Of a stretch of 64,000 nucleotides of DNA, positions 38,930 to 48,102 are shown piece by piece. Source of the DNA: Robbsia betulipollinis (GTDB taxonomy: Bacteria; Pseudomonadota; Gammaproteobacteria; Burkholderiales; Burkholderiaceae); contig NZ_JAPMXC010000001.1 in assembly GCF_026624755.1 (NCBI RefSeq), forward strand, positions 2,576,365 to 2,640,364, given 5' to 3'. Within the stretch, counting starts at the first letter, position 1, and the number at the start of each line of letters is the position of its first letter. Under the pieces are notes generated by a model that saw nothing but the letters and a program-made list of their open reading frames with translations, was not told the origin of the DNA and made no database searches. The position numbers and the translations under genes are program-made.

Positions 38930-40330
38930 ATGCCCTTCATCCCGTTTCCGCCATTCCCGCCCTCCATCCGTCTCGAAGCGCGCCTGCTGCTGCGTCTGGC
39001 GGTACCCATCATTGCCGCCCAGCTGTCAGCCACCGGGATGAGCCTGATCGATGTGCTGCTCGCCGGGCATCTTGGCGTCCACGTGCTGGCATCGGTCGCG
39101 ATGGGCGCGAGCATCTGGTCGCTGGCGCTGGCGACGATCCAGGGCGTGCTGTTGTCGGTTCCCACCGCCGTGGCGCAGCTCAACGGCGCGGGGCAGCGCC
39201 GCGAGATCTGGGTGCTATTCCGGCAGGCGCTGTGGCTGGCCGCCGGCATCGGCGTGGGGATGGGACTGGTCGTGGCGATCGGCGGCCCGTACATGCTGGC
39301 GACCATGGGCGTGGCGCCCGAATTGGTCGAAGACGGCTCGCGCTTCCTGCGCGCCATCGCGCTGGGTGCCCCCGCGCTGGCGGTGTTGCTGAGCTGCCGG
39401 GGGCTCTCCGAAGGGCTGTCGATCGCGCGCCCCTCGTTCTGGTTCGGTCTTCTCGGGCCGCTGCTGCTCGCGCCGGTCGCCTGGTCGCTGATGTACGGCC
39501 GTTTCGGCTTTCCCGCACTGGGTGTGCTCGGCAGCGGCATCGCCACGGCGCTGGTGCTCTGGATCCAGGCGCTGGGCTTTCTGTGCTACGTCGCGTTCCA
39601 TCCCCGCTATCGCGGTTTGGGACAGGAGCGGCCGGGCTATGCGCCGTCGTGGCCCCGCATCGCCGAGTTGCTGCGCGTGGGCATACCGATGGGCATGACG
39701 CTGCTGATGGAGGTGGGATTGTTCATCGCCACCGCGCTGGTGATCGGCCGGCTGGGCGACCGGGCGGTCGCCATGCATCAGATCGCGATGAACGTGATCA
39801 CGATCGCCTTCATGGTGCCGCTGGGATTGTCGATGGCGATCACGGTCCGGGTGGCGGACGCGCGCGGACGGCGCGACGCGGCCGGGGTGCGGCGTGCAGC
39901 CTGCGTCGGCATGGGGCTCGCACTCGGCCTGCAGCTCGTGTCGGGAAGTGTGATGCTGCTCCTGCCGGGTGCGATCGTTTCGCTTTATACGGATTCGACG
40001 GCGATCGTCGCGGGCGCGACGCTGCTATTGCAACTTGCCGGACTGTTTCAGATCTCGGACGGCCTGCAGGTCGCCGGCAATGGCGCGCTGCGCGGTCTGA
40101 AAGACACCCGCATCCCGATGTTCCTGACCCTGTTCGCCTACTGGGGGGTGGGGATGCCGGTAGGGATCTGGCTGTCGATCCATCGTGGCGACGGCGCGCC
40201 GGGCATGTGGATCGGTTTGCTGGCGGGGTTGAGCACGGCCGCGATATTGCTCTGGACGCGGTTTTTTCGTCTCACCCGCGGGTGGGATGCATCGGGCGCC
40301 TTCGCCGCGCGGCCGTTGTCCGGCAAATGA
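38930..40330 (+). CDS. MATE-family efflux transporter
   Basis: A 466-residue multidrug and toxin extrusion protein with twelve hydrophobic segments. It begins after FPPSIRLEARLLLRLAVPIIAAQLS, the usual NorM helix-1 region; GLSEGLSIARPSFWFGLLG and the second-half GLQVAGNGALRGLKDTRIP motif (MATE loop) are characteristic. Members export cationic drugs using sodium or proton gradients. The start ATG at 38930 has no strong ribosome site. It is followed 96 bases later by mlaC, with no evidence that the two are coupled. Confidence 0.9.
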   Translation: MPFIPFPPFPPSIRLEARLLLRLAVPIIAAQLSATGMSLIDVLLAGHLGVHVLASVAMGASIWSLALATIQGVLLSVPTAVAQLNGAGQRREIWVLFRQALWLAAGIGVGMGLVVAIGGPYMLATMGVAPELVEDGSRFLRAIALGAPALAVLLSCRGLSEGLSIARPSFWFGLLGPLLLAPVAWSLMYGRFGFPALGVLGSGIATALVLWIQALGFLCYVAFHPRYRGLGQERPGYAPSWPRIAELLRVGIPMGMTLLMEVGLFIATALVIGRLGDRAVAMHQIAMNVITIAFMVPLGLSMAITVRVADARGRRDAAGVRRAACVGMGLALGLQLVSGSVMLLLPGAIVSLYTDSTAIVAGATLLLQLAGLFQISDGLQVAGNGALRGLKDTRIPMFLTLFAYWGVGMPVGIWLSIHRGDGAPGMWIGLLAGLSTAAILLWTRFFRLTRGWDASGAFAARPLSGK

Positions 40331-40426
40331 GGCGGGCATGATAGAGTCTCGGGGCCGGCAGCGGGCTTGCCGGCGCATGGTCGAGCGTGTCTCAACCCGG
40401 CGGGAATCGAAAGCGAGGAATGGCTG

Positions 40427-41119
40427 ATGGTGGCGTTGCGGTGTACGAAAGGGTCTTTGCAGCGTCTTTGCGCGGCGACGCTGCTGGCGTCGTCGTTGTA
40501 TGGGCTGCCGATGCTGGCCACAGGGTCGATCGCGGCGCCGGTCAGCGCAGCGGCCATCGACGAAAGCGCGCCGGACGTGATGATCGGCACGCTCGCCGCC
40601 GACATCCTGCAGACCGTCCGGGCCGATCCGCAGGTGAAAGCGGGCGATATGGCGCGGATCACGCAATTGGTGAACGAGAAACTGCTGCCGCACACGGACT
40701 TTCGCCGCACCACGCGGCTTGCGCTGGGGCGTTTCTGGAATCAGGCGACGCCTGCGCAGCAGGATCAGCTGGTCAAGCAGTTCGAGATGTTGCTGATTCA
40801 TACCTATGCCGGCGCGACGGCCAAGGTGGGCGACCAGACCGTCCGGGTCAAGCCGCTGCGCGCCACGCCGGATCAATCCGACGTCGTGGTGCATACCGAG
40901 GTCATGAGTCAGGGCCGCGCCTATCCCGTCGATTACCGGCTCGAAAAGACGCCCGAGGGCTGGAAGATCTACGATGTCAACGTGCTGGGCGCCTGGCTGA
41001 TTCAGGCCTATCGGCAGCAGTTCGCCGCGCAGGTGCAGCAGTCGGGCGTGGCCGGATTGCTGACGTTCCTCACGCAGCGCAACGAGCAGCTCGCCGCTGC
41101 CCAGCAATCGGCACGGTAA
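40427..41119 (+). CDS. mlaC: MlaC-type phospholipid-binding periplasmic protein
   Basis: A 230-residue exported protein: signal peptide to about residue 35, then LLPHTDFRRTTRLALGRFWNQATPAQQDQLV, YAGATAKVGDQTV and YPVDYRLEKTPEGWKIYDVNVLGAWLIQAYR, the full Tol_Tol_Ttg2/MlaC pattern. MlaC ferries phospholipids between the outer-membrane MlaA complex and the inner-membrane MlaFEDB transporter. None of the other mla genes is next to it here. The ATG at 40427 behind GAGGA is chosen because it yields a normal signal peptide. Confidence 0.88.
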   Translation: MVALRCTKGSLQRLCAATLLASSLYGLPMLATGSIAAPVSAAAIDESAPDVMIGTLAADILQTVRADPQVKAGDMARITQLVNEKLLPHTDFRRTTRLALGRFWNQATPAQQDQLVKQFEMLLIHTYAGATAKVGDQTVRVKPLRATPDQSDVVVHTEVMSQGRAYPVDYRLEKTPEGWKIYDVNVLGAWLIQAYRQQFAAQVQQSGVAGLLTFLTQRNEQLAAAQQSAR

Positions 41120-41245
41120 ATCGCCGGAAGCGGGCAGCGGGCAGCGGGGCTGCAGCCTGACGACCCGGCCGATTTCTGCGCTTTCCAGCGTGAGGCCTCC
41201 CATGTGCGGCGTGATGCGCGGACCGACGAAAGCGCATCGAATCCG

Positions 41246-41812
41246 CTAGCCGCCTTCGCCGGCCCCCCGGGCGCCGCCCGTTGGTGCAGCCCGGCCTGGC
41301 GCGGCGTGGCCGCCCGAGCCGCCATTCCAGCGTCCTTCACCCCCTCCCGAGCGCACACCGCCATCGCCGGGCCGGGCACCGGTGGCGAGCCCGGAACGCG
41401 CCGGCTGGCTTCCCTGTGCCGCCTGTCCCGGGCCCCCTTGCTGGGTACGACCCGGTTCGCCATCCCGTCCGGGGCCGGGTTGACCGCGGCCGTCCTGAGC
41501 GCCACCGCGCGGCCCGAAGCGCGGGCCCTCGCCATGGTCGGGCGGCGGGCCGCGCCAGCGGGGACCTGCGTCGTAGTAATACGCCGCACCGCCCTCGACG
41601 GCGCCGTAATACGGCGCGGGTGCGTAATATGCCGGCCCTGTCTCGATATAGGCCGGCTGTCCGGAATAGCCGGCATACCCGCCATACGGCGGGACGACGC
41701 AGGCGGCGAGCGCGAGACAGGCGCCAGCCGTCGCGAGGCGTGCGAGGGTGCGTCGCAGAGCGGGGACGCCGCTCCGGAGCAGGGTGGTCACAGGGCGCAT
41801 TCGGGTCGTCAT
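41246..41812 (-). CDS. Gly/Pro-rich lipoprotein
   Basis: A 188-residue lipoprotein: basic start (MTTRMRPVTTLLRSG), lipobox ALAAC near residue 38, then a Tyr/Gly/Pro-rich segment (YYAPAPYYGAVEGGAAYYYDAG) and a long Gly/Gln/Arg-rich disordered tail. No globular domain is seen. The start at 41812 is preferred because it gives a compact lipoprotein signal. Function unknown; outer-membrane attachment is inferred from the lipobox. Confidence 0.7.
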   Translation of the reverse strand: MTTRMRPVTTLLRSGVPALRRTLARLATAGACLALAACVVPPYGGYAGYSGQPAYIETGPAYYAPAPYYGAVEGGAAYYYDAGPRWRGPPPDHGEGPRFGPRGGAQDGRGQPGPGRDGEPGRTQQGGPGQAAQGSQPARSGLATGARPGDGGVRSGGGEGRWNGGSGGHAAPGRAAPTGGARGAGEGG

Positions 41813-41945
41813 GATGGGCGGTTCAGCCTGAGTGAGGGTCTGCGGACAGCGCATGCCCGCCACTTTACAAGTATTACGACGCTTGCGTCTTTCTTGCATC
41901 GCCTTTCCGCTCCGTATCCGATACCCATCGTGGCGGAGCGGGGTA

Positions 41946-41984
41946 ATACTTGACTAATTCACTAGGAGATTTATACTTGACTAA
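41946..41984 (+). promoter_or_regulatory. iscR promoter with repeated ATACTTGACTAA boxes
   Basis: TTGACT (41950-41955), 16 bases, TATACT (41972-41977) form the promoter. The 12-mer ATACTTGACTAA occurs twice exactly (41946-41957 and 41973-41984), 27 bp apart, over the -35 and the -10. The sequence resembles the left half of the known type 1 IscR motif (ATA..YGACT), so both are candidate IscR sites for autorepression. Confidence 0.7.
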
Positions 41985-42024
41985 ACTTGTCGAGAATTCT
42001 CCACCATCTGATTGAGGCTCCCTG

Positions 42025-42558
42025 ATGAGACTCACCACGAAAGGTCGTTTTGCCGTCACCGCGATGATCGATCTGGCGCTGCGCCAGAATCAGGGTCCGG
42101 TGACCCTCGCCGGCATCAGCCAGCGGCAGCATATTTCCCTGTCGTATCTGGAGCAGCTGTTCGGCAAACTCCGGCGGCACGAGATCGTCGAGAGCGTGCG
42201 CGGCCCCGGCGGCGGGTACAATCTGGCGCGCGCCGCGGACGCCGTGACGGTCGCCGACATCATCATCGCCGTCGACGAGCCGATCGATGCCACCCAGTGC
42301 GGCGGCAAGGGCGAATGCGAGGGTGCGAAGAAGCTCGACGGGCACTGCATGACCCACGAACTCTGGTCGACGCTGAACCGCAAAATGGTCGAGTACCTGG
42401 ATTCCGTTTCTCTTCAGGACCTCGTCGATCAGCAGGGCGGCCAGCCGCATGCCACGGCGGTCGTGCGCGATCGCCGGCAGGCGGCGCCCGTGATCGAACC
42501 GCCGGCGCGGGTGACGCCCCGGGGACCGAATTCAGTATTCAATCTGGCCCGGTCCTGA
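42025..42558 (+). CDS. iscR: Fe-S cluster-responsive regulator IscR
   Basis: A 177-residue Rrf2-family repressor and first gene of the isc operon. The winged helix starts MRLTTKGRFAVTAMIDLAL and contains the GPGGGYNLAR motif. Cluster-binding Cys are at 92, 98 and 108, followed by MTHELW; the last Cys is four residues further than in E. coli IscR (92, 98, 104). With a 2Fe-2S cluster, IscR represses its own operon. Iron or cluster shortage relieves this. A 66-base gap separates it from iscS. Confidence 0.96.
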   Translation: MRLTTKGRFAVTAMIDLALRQNQGPVTLAGISQRQHISLSYLEQLFGKLRRHEIVESVRGPGGGYNLARAADAVTVADIIIAVDEPIDATQCGGKGECEGAKKLDGHCMTHELWSTLNRKMVEYLDSVSLQDLVDQQGGQPHATAVVRDRRQAAPVIEPPARVTPRGPNSVFNLARS

Positions 42559-42625
42559 GCGTTTCGCCGGACCCGGCCGGGGTTAAAGAAGCAGTACGTT
42601 TGGCAGCACGCTTACGGAGCACATA

Positions 42626-43849
42626 ATGAATAACGATAGTCCCCATTTGCCGATTTACATGGATTACAGCGCGACGACGCCCGTCGATCCGCGCGTGGTC
42701 GACAAGATGATTCCGTTTCTGCGCGAGCAGTTCGGCAACCCCGCGTCGCGCAGCCACCCGTACGGGTGGGACGCCGAGCGCGCGGTCGAGGAAGCGCGCG
42801 GGGAAGTGGCGGCGCTGGTGAACGCGGATCCGCGCGAGATCATCTGGACGTCCGGCGCGACCGAGTCGAACAACCTCGCGATCAAGGGTGCCGCACACTT
42901 TTACGCGAGCAAGGGCAAACACATCATCACCGTCAAGACCGAACACAAGGCGGTGCTCGACACGGTGCGCGAGCTTGAGCGCGAAGGCTTCGAAGCGACC
43001 TATCTGGACGTGCGTGACGATGGCCTGCTCGATATCGAGGTCCTGAAGGCGGCGCTGCGCCCCGACACGATCCTGGTGTCGGTGATGTACGTCAACAACG
43101 AGATCGGCGTGATCCAGGACATCGCCGGCATCGGCGAGCTGTTGCGCGAGAAGGGCATCATCTTCCACGTGGACGCCGCACAGGCAACGGGCAAGGTCGT
43201 GATCGACCTCGCCACGCTGAAAGTGGACCTGATGTCGTTCTCCGCCCACAAGACCTATGGGCCGAAGGGTATCGGCGCGCTCTTCGTGCGCCGCAAGCCG
43301 CGTGTGCGCATCCAGGCGGAAATGCATGGGGGAGGGCACGAACGCGGTATGCGTTCGGGCACGCTGGCGCCGCATCAGATCGTCGGCATGGGCGAGGCGT
43401 TCCGCCTGGCGCGCGTGGAGATGGCCGCCGAGAACGAGCGGATCCGCGCGCTGCGGGACCGGCTGCTGACGGGCCTGAAGGGTATGGAAGAAATTTACGT
43501 GAATGGCGACCTGACGCACCGGGTCGCGCACAATCTGAACATCAGTTTCAATTTCGTCGAAGGCGAGTCGATGATCATGGCCGTGAAGGACGTGGCCGTG
43601 TCGTCCGGATCTGCCTGCACGTCGGCGTCGCTCGAGCCGTCGTACGTACTGCGCGCCCTGGGCCGCAACGACGAACTCGCGCACAGCTCGATCCGCTTCA
43701 CCATCGGCCGCTTCACCACCGAGGCCGAGGTGGATTACGTCATCGAGTTGATGAAGAGCAAGATTTCCAAGCTTCGCGACCTCTCGCCCCTGTGGGAAAT
43801 GTACAAGGACGGGATCGACATCAATTCGATCCAGTGGGCCGCTCACTGA
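42626..43849 (+). CDS. iscS: Cysteine desulfurase IscS
   Basis: A 407-residue PLP enzyme that takes sulfur from cysteine for Fe-S assembly and tRNA thiolation. It starts [16 protein letters not shown], has the PLP-binding Lys209 in SAHKTYG, and the active-site Cys331 in [13 protein letters not shown], the persulfide-carrying loop. Length and motifs are normal for group I desulfurases. It hands sulfur to IscU, encoded 15 bases downstream. Confidence 0.98.
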   Translation: MNNDSPHLPIYMDYSATTPVDPRVVDKMIPFLREQFGNPASRSHPYGWDAERAVEEARGEVAALVNADPREIIWTSGATESNNLAIKGAAHFYASKGKHIITVKTEHKAVLDTVRELEREGFEATYLDVRDDGLLDIEVLKAALRPDTILVSVMYVNNEIGVIQDIAGIGELLREKGIIFHVDAAQATGKVVIDLATLKVDLMSFSAHKTYGPKGIGALFVRRKPRVRIQAEMHGGGHERGMRSGTLAPHQIVGMGEAFRLARVEMAAENERIRALRDRLLTGLKGMEEIYVNGDLTHRVAHNLNISFNFVEGESMIMAVKDVAVSSGSACTSASLEPSYVLRALGRNDELAHSSIRFTIGRFTTEAEVDYVIELMKSKISKLRDLSPLWEMYKDGIDINSIQWAAH

Positions 43850-43864
43850 TTCTGGAGAAGCACT

Positions 43865-44317
43865 ATGGCATACAGCGAAAAAGTACTCGATCATTATGAA
43901 AACCCCCGCAACGTCGGCTCCTTCGACAAGGGCGACGACAGCGTGGGTACCGGCATGGTCGGCGCGCCGGCGTGCGGCGACGTCATGAAGCTGCAGATCC
44001 GCGTGGGCGCGGACGGCATCATCGAGGACGCGAAGTTCAAGACCTATGGCTGCGGCTCGGCGATCGCGTCGAGTTCGCTGATCACCGAATGGGTGAAGGG
44101 CAAGACGCTCGACGAAGCGGCATCGATCAAGAATTCGCAGATCGCCGAGGAGCTCGCGCTGCCGCCGGTGAAGATCCATTGCTCGATCCTCGCCGAAGAT
44201 GCGATCAAGGCCGCGATCGCCGATTATCGTCAGCGTCACGGCGCATCGACCGATCTGGCCGGCAACGCGATTGGCGACAGCACCGCCGCCCACGAAGGCG
44301 CGGCGCGCGCGGCCTGA
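43865..44317 (+). CDS. iscU: Fe-S scaffold protein IscU
   Basis: A 150-residue scaffold. Ligand Cys37 (PACGDVM), Cys63 (YGCGSAIASS) and Cys106 (HCSILAEDAI) are present, along with Asp39. LPPVK at 99-103 is the recognition site for the chaperone HscA. The protein is about 22 residues longer than E. coli IscU because of an Ala-rich tail after YRQRHG. Its ribosome site GGAG lies 9 bases before the ATG at 43865. Confidence 0.97.
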   Translation: MAYSEKVLDHYENPRNVGSFDKGDDSVGTGMVGAPACGDVMKLQIRVGADGIIEDAKFKTYGCGSAIASSSLITEWVKGKTLDEAASIKNSQIAEELALPPVKIHCSILAEDAIKAAIADYRQRHGASTDLAGNAIGDSTAAHEGAARAA

Positions 44318-44369
44318 CGCGCCGCGTACGGCGAGAACGCAGCGGTATCGCTGCGGGTATACAGCATGA

Positions 44370-44394
44370 CCGCGGGAGATTCGGCCTCCCGCGG
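44370..44394 (+). other. Intercistronic hairpin between iscU and iscA
   Basis: CCGCGGGAG and CTCCCGCGG form a perfect 9-bp stem with a 7-base loop. It lies in the 124-base iscU-iscA gap, with no T run after it, so it may set mRNA stability or partial termination rather than full stop. Confidence 0.7.
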
Positions 44395-44441
44395 CGACGA
44401 CGGACCACAGGAGCGCCTCGCAGCGGGGCGTGACGAGAGAA

Positions 44442-44765
44442 ATGGCGATTACTTTGACTGAGAAGGCGGCGCAGCACGTCGCAAAATTCCTCGTGCGGCG
44501 GGGCAAGGGCATGGGTCTGCGCCTGGGCGTGCGCACGACCGGCTGTTCGGGCCTGGCGTACAAGCTCGAATACGTCGATGCGCTGGCTGCCGAGGACCAG
44601 GTTTTCGAAAGCCATGGGGTCAAGGTGATCGTCGATCCGAAAAGCCTTGCCTATATCGACGGCACGGAACTCGACTTCGCGCGCGAAGGCCTGAACGAAG
44701 GCTTCAAGTTCAACAATCCGAACGTCAAGGACGAGTGCGGATGCGGTGAATCCTTCCGCATCTGA
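44442..44765 (+). CDS. iscA: A-type Fe-S carrier IscA
   Basis: A 107-residue HesB-fold protein. The three cluster/iron ligands are Cys35 (TTGCSG), Cys99 and Cys101 (ECGCGESF). IscA receives or stores iron/clusters and passes 4Fe-4S clusters to apo-proteins. The start ATG at 44442 follows GAGAGAA; the gap to iscU holds a strong hairpin. Confidence 0.96.
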   Translation: MAITLTEKAAQHVAKFLVRRGKGMGLRLGVRTTGCSGLAYKLEYVDALAAEDQVFESHGVKVIVDPKSLAYIDGTELDFAREGLNEGFKFNNPNVKDECGCGESFRI

Positions 44766-44808
44766 CCTTTCCTGACGGACGGTTACTCGCTTCGACGGAA
44801 CGATCCCG

Positions 44809-45351
44809 ATGCCGATCTCCACCCTTACTGCCGACGCGACGCATTTTGCGCTGTTCGACCTGCCGGCGCGTTTCGCGCTCGACCAGGTCGCGCTGGATGG
44901 CGCCTATCGCACGGTTCAGGCACAGGTGCATCCGGACCGGTTCGCAGGCGGCGACGATGCGCAAAAACGCGTCGCCATGCAATGGGCGACGCGCGCCAAC
45001 GAGGCGTACCAGGTTCTGCGCGATCCGCTGAAACGGGCGATCTACCTGCTGCAACTGCGCGGCATCGACGTGCAGGCGGAGCAGAACACGGCGATCGCGC
45101 CGGATTTTCTCATGCAGCAGATCGAATGGCGCGAAGCGATCGACGACGGCGCCGCGGCGCGCAATGTCGCGGCGCTGGACGCCGTGCTGAGCGAACTGCG
45201 CGATGCCGCGCGCATCCGTTTCGACAAGCTCGCCGGCTGGCTCGATGGCGGGGCCGATCAGCCCGCCGCCGAAACCGCGCGCGAGCTGTTGTTCATACAG
45301 CGCGTCGCCGAGGCCGCGGGCAGGCAGATCGAGCGTCTCGAAGACGCATGA
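44809..45351 (+). CDS. hscB: J-domain co-chaperone HscB
   Basis: A 180-residue J-protein. The HPD tripeptide is at 41-43 (QVHPDRF) in an N-terminal J domain, and the C-terminal three-helix domain (KLAGWLDGG..., [22 protein letters not shown]) binds IscU. It delivers IscU to HscA and stimulates HscA ATPase. It is encoded 43 bases after iscA. Confidence 0.95.
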   Translation: MPISTLTADATHFALFDLPARFALDQVALDGAYRTVQAQVHPDRFAGGDDAQKRVAMQWATRANEAYQVLRDPLKRAIYLLQLRGIDVQAEQNTAIAPDFLMQQIEWREAIDDGAAARNVAALDAVLSELRDAARIRFDKLAGWLDGGADQPAAETARELLFIQRVAEAAGRQIERLEDA

Positions 45352-45536
45352 GCGGCACGGCGGTAACCGCAGGCGCACGCCGCGTGGGCGCTGCGGTGCC
45401 GGCCGACGCGCCGCGGATCCTGGCCAATGCACCGGCGCCGTGCGGAACCGACGCGCCGAAGCCGCGATACCCCGCCGTTCCGCTCCCGGCTGCATGACGC
45501 GGCCCTGCGCCATTCACTCCCCCTTAAAACGACAAG

Positions 45537-47405
45537 ATGGCCTTACTTCAGATATCCGAACCGGGCATGGCGCCCGCCCCGCATCAGCGTCGCGTCGCCG
45601 TGGGCATCGATCTCGGTACCACGAATTCCCTGGTCGCGGCGGTACGTAACGGCATCGCCGATGTCCTGCCGGACGAAGCGGGGCAGGTGCTCCTGCCATC
45701 CGTCGTGCGTTACCTGCCGGATGGCGAACGCCGCGTGGGCCGCGCCGCGAAGCAACAGGCCGCGATCGACCCCCGCAACACCATCGTGTCCGTCAAGCGC
45801 TTCATGGGACGGGGCCTCGCCGATGCACAGCGCAGCCAGGCTCCGTACGCCTTCGTCGACGCACCGGGCATGGTCAAGATCGACACGGTGCAGGGCGTGA
45901 AGAGTCCGGTCGAAGTCTCGGCCGACATCCTCGCCGTGCTGCGCGCGCGCGCCGAAGCGACGCTGGCCGAGTCCCTCGTGGGCGCCGTGATTACCGTTCC
46001 CGCATATTTCGACGAGGCGCAGCGTCAGGCCACCAAGGACGCCGCGCAACTGGCCGGCCTCGAGGTGCTGCGCCTGCTGAACGAGCCGACCGCCGCGGCG
46101 ATCGCCTACGGTCTCGACAATGGTGCGGAAGGGACGTACGCGGTCTACGACCTCGGCGGCGGTACGTTCGACCTGTCGATCCTGCGATTGACGCAGGGCG
46201 TTTTCGAAGTGCTCGCGACGGGCGGCGACACGGAACTGGGCGGCGACGACTTCGATCAGGCCGTGCTGGCGCAATTGCTGCACGCGGCCGGGGTGAACGG
46301 CACGCTGCCCGCCGAGGACACGCGGTTGCTGCTCGATCGCGTCCGGGTCGCCAAGGAGGCATTGTCGGGGGCCGATAACGCCCGCGTCGATGCGACGCTA
46401 TCGAGCGGACAGGTGATCCAGTTTACTTTTTCCGAAACCGATTTCGCGCAATGGGTCGAACCGCTGGTGAAGCGCACGCTCGCTCCCACGCGCCGCGCGC
46501 TGCGCGATGCCTCGCTGGCGCCGGCCGACGTCAAGGGCGTCGTGCTGGTGGGCGGAGCGACGCGCATGCGCTGCGTGCGCCGTGCGGTCGAGGTCTTCTT
46601 CGGCCAGCCGCCGCTCACCGACATCGATCCGGACCAGGTGGTCGCCGTCGGCGCGGCGATCCAGGCCGATCTGCTGGCGGGCAACCGCGGCGCGGACGGC
46701 GACGACTGGCTGCTGCTCGATGTCATTCCGCTGTCCCTCGGCGTCGAAACGATGGGCGGACTGGTCGAGAAGATCATCCCGCGCAATTCGACCATTCCCG
46801 TCGCGCGGGCACAGGAATTCACGACCTTCAAGGATGGCCAGACGGCGATGGCGATCCACGTCATGCAGGGCGAGCGCGAACTGGTCACCGACTGCCGTTC
46901 GCTGGCGCGCTTCGAGCTGCGCGGTATTCCGCCGATGACCGCGGGCGCCGCGCGCATCCGCGTGACGTATCAGGTGGATGCGGACGGCCTGCTGTCGGTG
47001 TCCGCGCGCGAAACGCTCTCGGGCGTCGAATCGTCGGTAGTCGTCAAGCCTTCGTATGGGCTGGGCGACGAGGACATCACGCGGATGCTCGAGGACAGTT
47101 TCCGCAGTGCCTCCGACGATATGAAGGCACGTGCGCTGCGCGAACAGCAGGTCGATGCCGGACGGCTGCTCGATGCCACGGCGTCCGCGCTGGCACTGGA
47201 CGGCGAGCTGCTCGACGCCGAGGAGCGGCAGGCGGTGGACCGGGCGGTCATCGCGCTTCGCGCGGTTGCCGCGGGCGAGGACGCCGATGCGATCGAGGCC
47301 GCCATCAAGGACATGGCCGCCGTCACCGACGAGTTCGCCGCGCGGCGGATGAACAAGAGCATCCGCGCGGCGCTTGCCGGGCGCAACATCCGCGAGATCG
47401 ACTAG
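45537..47405 (+). CDS. hscA: Hsp70-type chaperone HscA
   Basis: A 622-residue Hsp70. The nucleotide-binding domain starts at [13 protein letters not shown] and contains [12 protein letters not shown] and [10 protein letters not shown]; the substrate-binding domain starts near residue 390. It binds the LPPVK motif of IscU and helps transfer the cluster. The start at 45537 gives an N-terminus slightly longer than usual; about 185 bases of non-coding DNA separate it from hscB. Confidence 0.97.
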   Translation: MALLQISEPGMAPAPHQRRVAVGIDLGTTNSLVAAVRNGIADVLPDEAGQVLLPSVVRYLPDGERRVGRAAKQQAAIDPRNTIVSVKRFMGRGLADAQRSQAPYAFVDAPGMVKIDTVQGVKSPVEVSADILAVLRARAEATLAESLVGAVITVPAYFDEAQRQATKDAAQLAGLEVLRLLNEPTAAAIAYGLDNGAEGTYAVYDLGGGTFDLSILRLTQGVFEVLATGGDTELGGDDFDQAVLAQLLHAAGVNGTLPAEDTRLLLDRVRVAKEALSGADNARVDATLSSGQVIQFTFSETDFAQWVEPLVKRTLAPTRRALRDASLAPADVKGVVLVGGATRMRCVRRAVEVFFGQPPLTDIDPDQVVAVGAAIQADLLAGNRGADGDDWLLLDVIPLSLGVETMGGLVEKIIPRNSTIPVARAQEFTTFKDGQTAMAIHVMQGERELVTDCRSLARFELRGIPPMTAGAARIRVTYQVDADGLLSVSARETLSGVESSVVVKPSYGLGDEDITRMLEDSFRSASDDMKARALREQQVDAGRLLDATASALALDGELLDAEERQAVDRAVIALRAVAAGEDADAIEAAIKDMAAVTDEFAARRMNKSIRAALAGRNIREID

Positions 47406-47430
47406 AGGCTGCGTCATACTCTTTGAGGCG

Positions 47431-47450
47431 TTCCGGCCCGGGGGCCGGAA
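47431..47450 (+). other. Intercistronic hairpin between hscA and fdx
   Basis: TTCCGGCCC and GGGCCGGAA are perfect arms separated by two bases (effective loop of four after opening the last pair). It lies 26 bases after the hscA stop and 31 before the fdx start. Confidence 0.7.
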
Positions 47451-47481
47451 ACGTCAGGACCGTTTGAACAGGAAGAATGCC

Positions 47482-47823
47482 ATGTCCCAAATCGTAGTGC
47501 TGCCGCATGCGCAGCTGTGCCCGCAGGGCGCGGTGATCGACGCCGATACCGCCAAGACCATCTGCGACAATCTGCTCGACCACGGTATCGAGATCGACCA
47601 CGCGTGCGAGAAGTCGTGCGCGTGCACGACCTGTCACGTCGTGATCCGTGAGGGTTTCGATGCATTGACGCCGGCCGAGGATGACGAGGAAGATCTGCTG
47701 GACAAGGCCTGGGGACTGGAGCCGGCGTCGCGGCTGTCGTGCCAGGCGTTCGTGCCGGCCGATACGGATCTCGTCGTCGAGATTCCGCGCTACACGATCA
47801 ACCACGCGAAAGAAGAACACTGA
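47482..47823 (+). CDS. fdx: Isc-type 2Fe-2S ferredoxin
   Basis: A 113-residue adrenodoxin-type ferredoxin. Cluster ligands Cys42, Cys48, Cys51 and Cys87 sit in HACEKSCACTTCHV and LSCQAF, the standard positions. It supplies electrons during cluster assembly on IscU. The start has GGAAG 6 bases upstream. A strong hairpin precedes the gene. Confidence 0.96.
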   Translation: MSQIVVLPHAQLCPQGAVIDADTAKTICDNLLDHGIEIDHACEKSCACTTCHVVIREGFDALTPAEDDEEDLLDKAWGLEPASRLSCQAFVPADTDLVVEIPRYTINHAKEEH

Positions 47824-47837
47824 ACGGAGTCCGGATC

Positions 47838-48035
47838 ATGAAATGGAACGACACCAACGACATCGCGATCTCCCTGTCGGAGGCGCATCCCGACGTCAAT
47901 CCCCAGCAAGTGCGGTTTACCGATCTGCACAAATGGGTGGTGGCGCTGGAAGGGTTCGACGATGCGCCGGATCGCTCGAACGAGAAGATCCTGGAAGCGA
48001 TTCAATCGGCGTGGATCGAGGAAGCGGATTATTGA
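47838..48035 (+). CDS. iscX: IscX (YfhJ) Fe-S assembly regulator
   Basis: A 65-residue acidic protein: MKWNDTNDIAISLSEAHPDV, then DLHKWVVALEGFDDAP and NEKILEAIQSAWIEEA, the whole IscX pattern. It binds IscS and iron and tunes the desulfurase. It starts 14 bases after fdx and is the last gene of the operon, facing the end of the pilV gene. Confidence 0.95.
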   Translation: MKWNDTNDIAISLSEAHPDVNPQQVRFTDLHKWVVALEGFDDAPDRSNEKILEAIQSAWIEEADY

Positions 48036-48102
48036 ACGTGGCCGGTGCGGCGAGAGTGCGGAGCGAGAAGGCGCCGGACTCGCAGTTGCATGATGGGACA
48101 TC

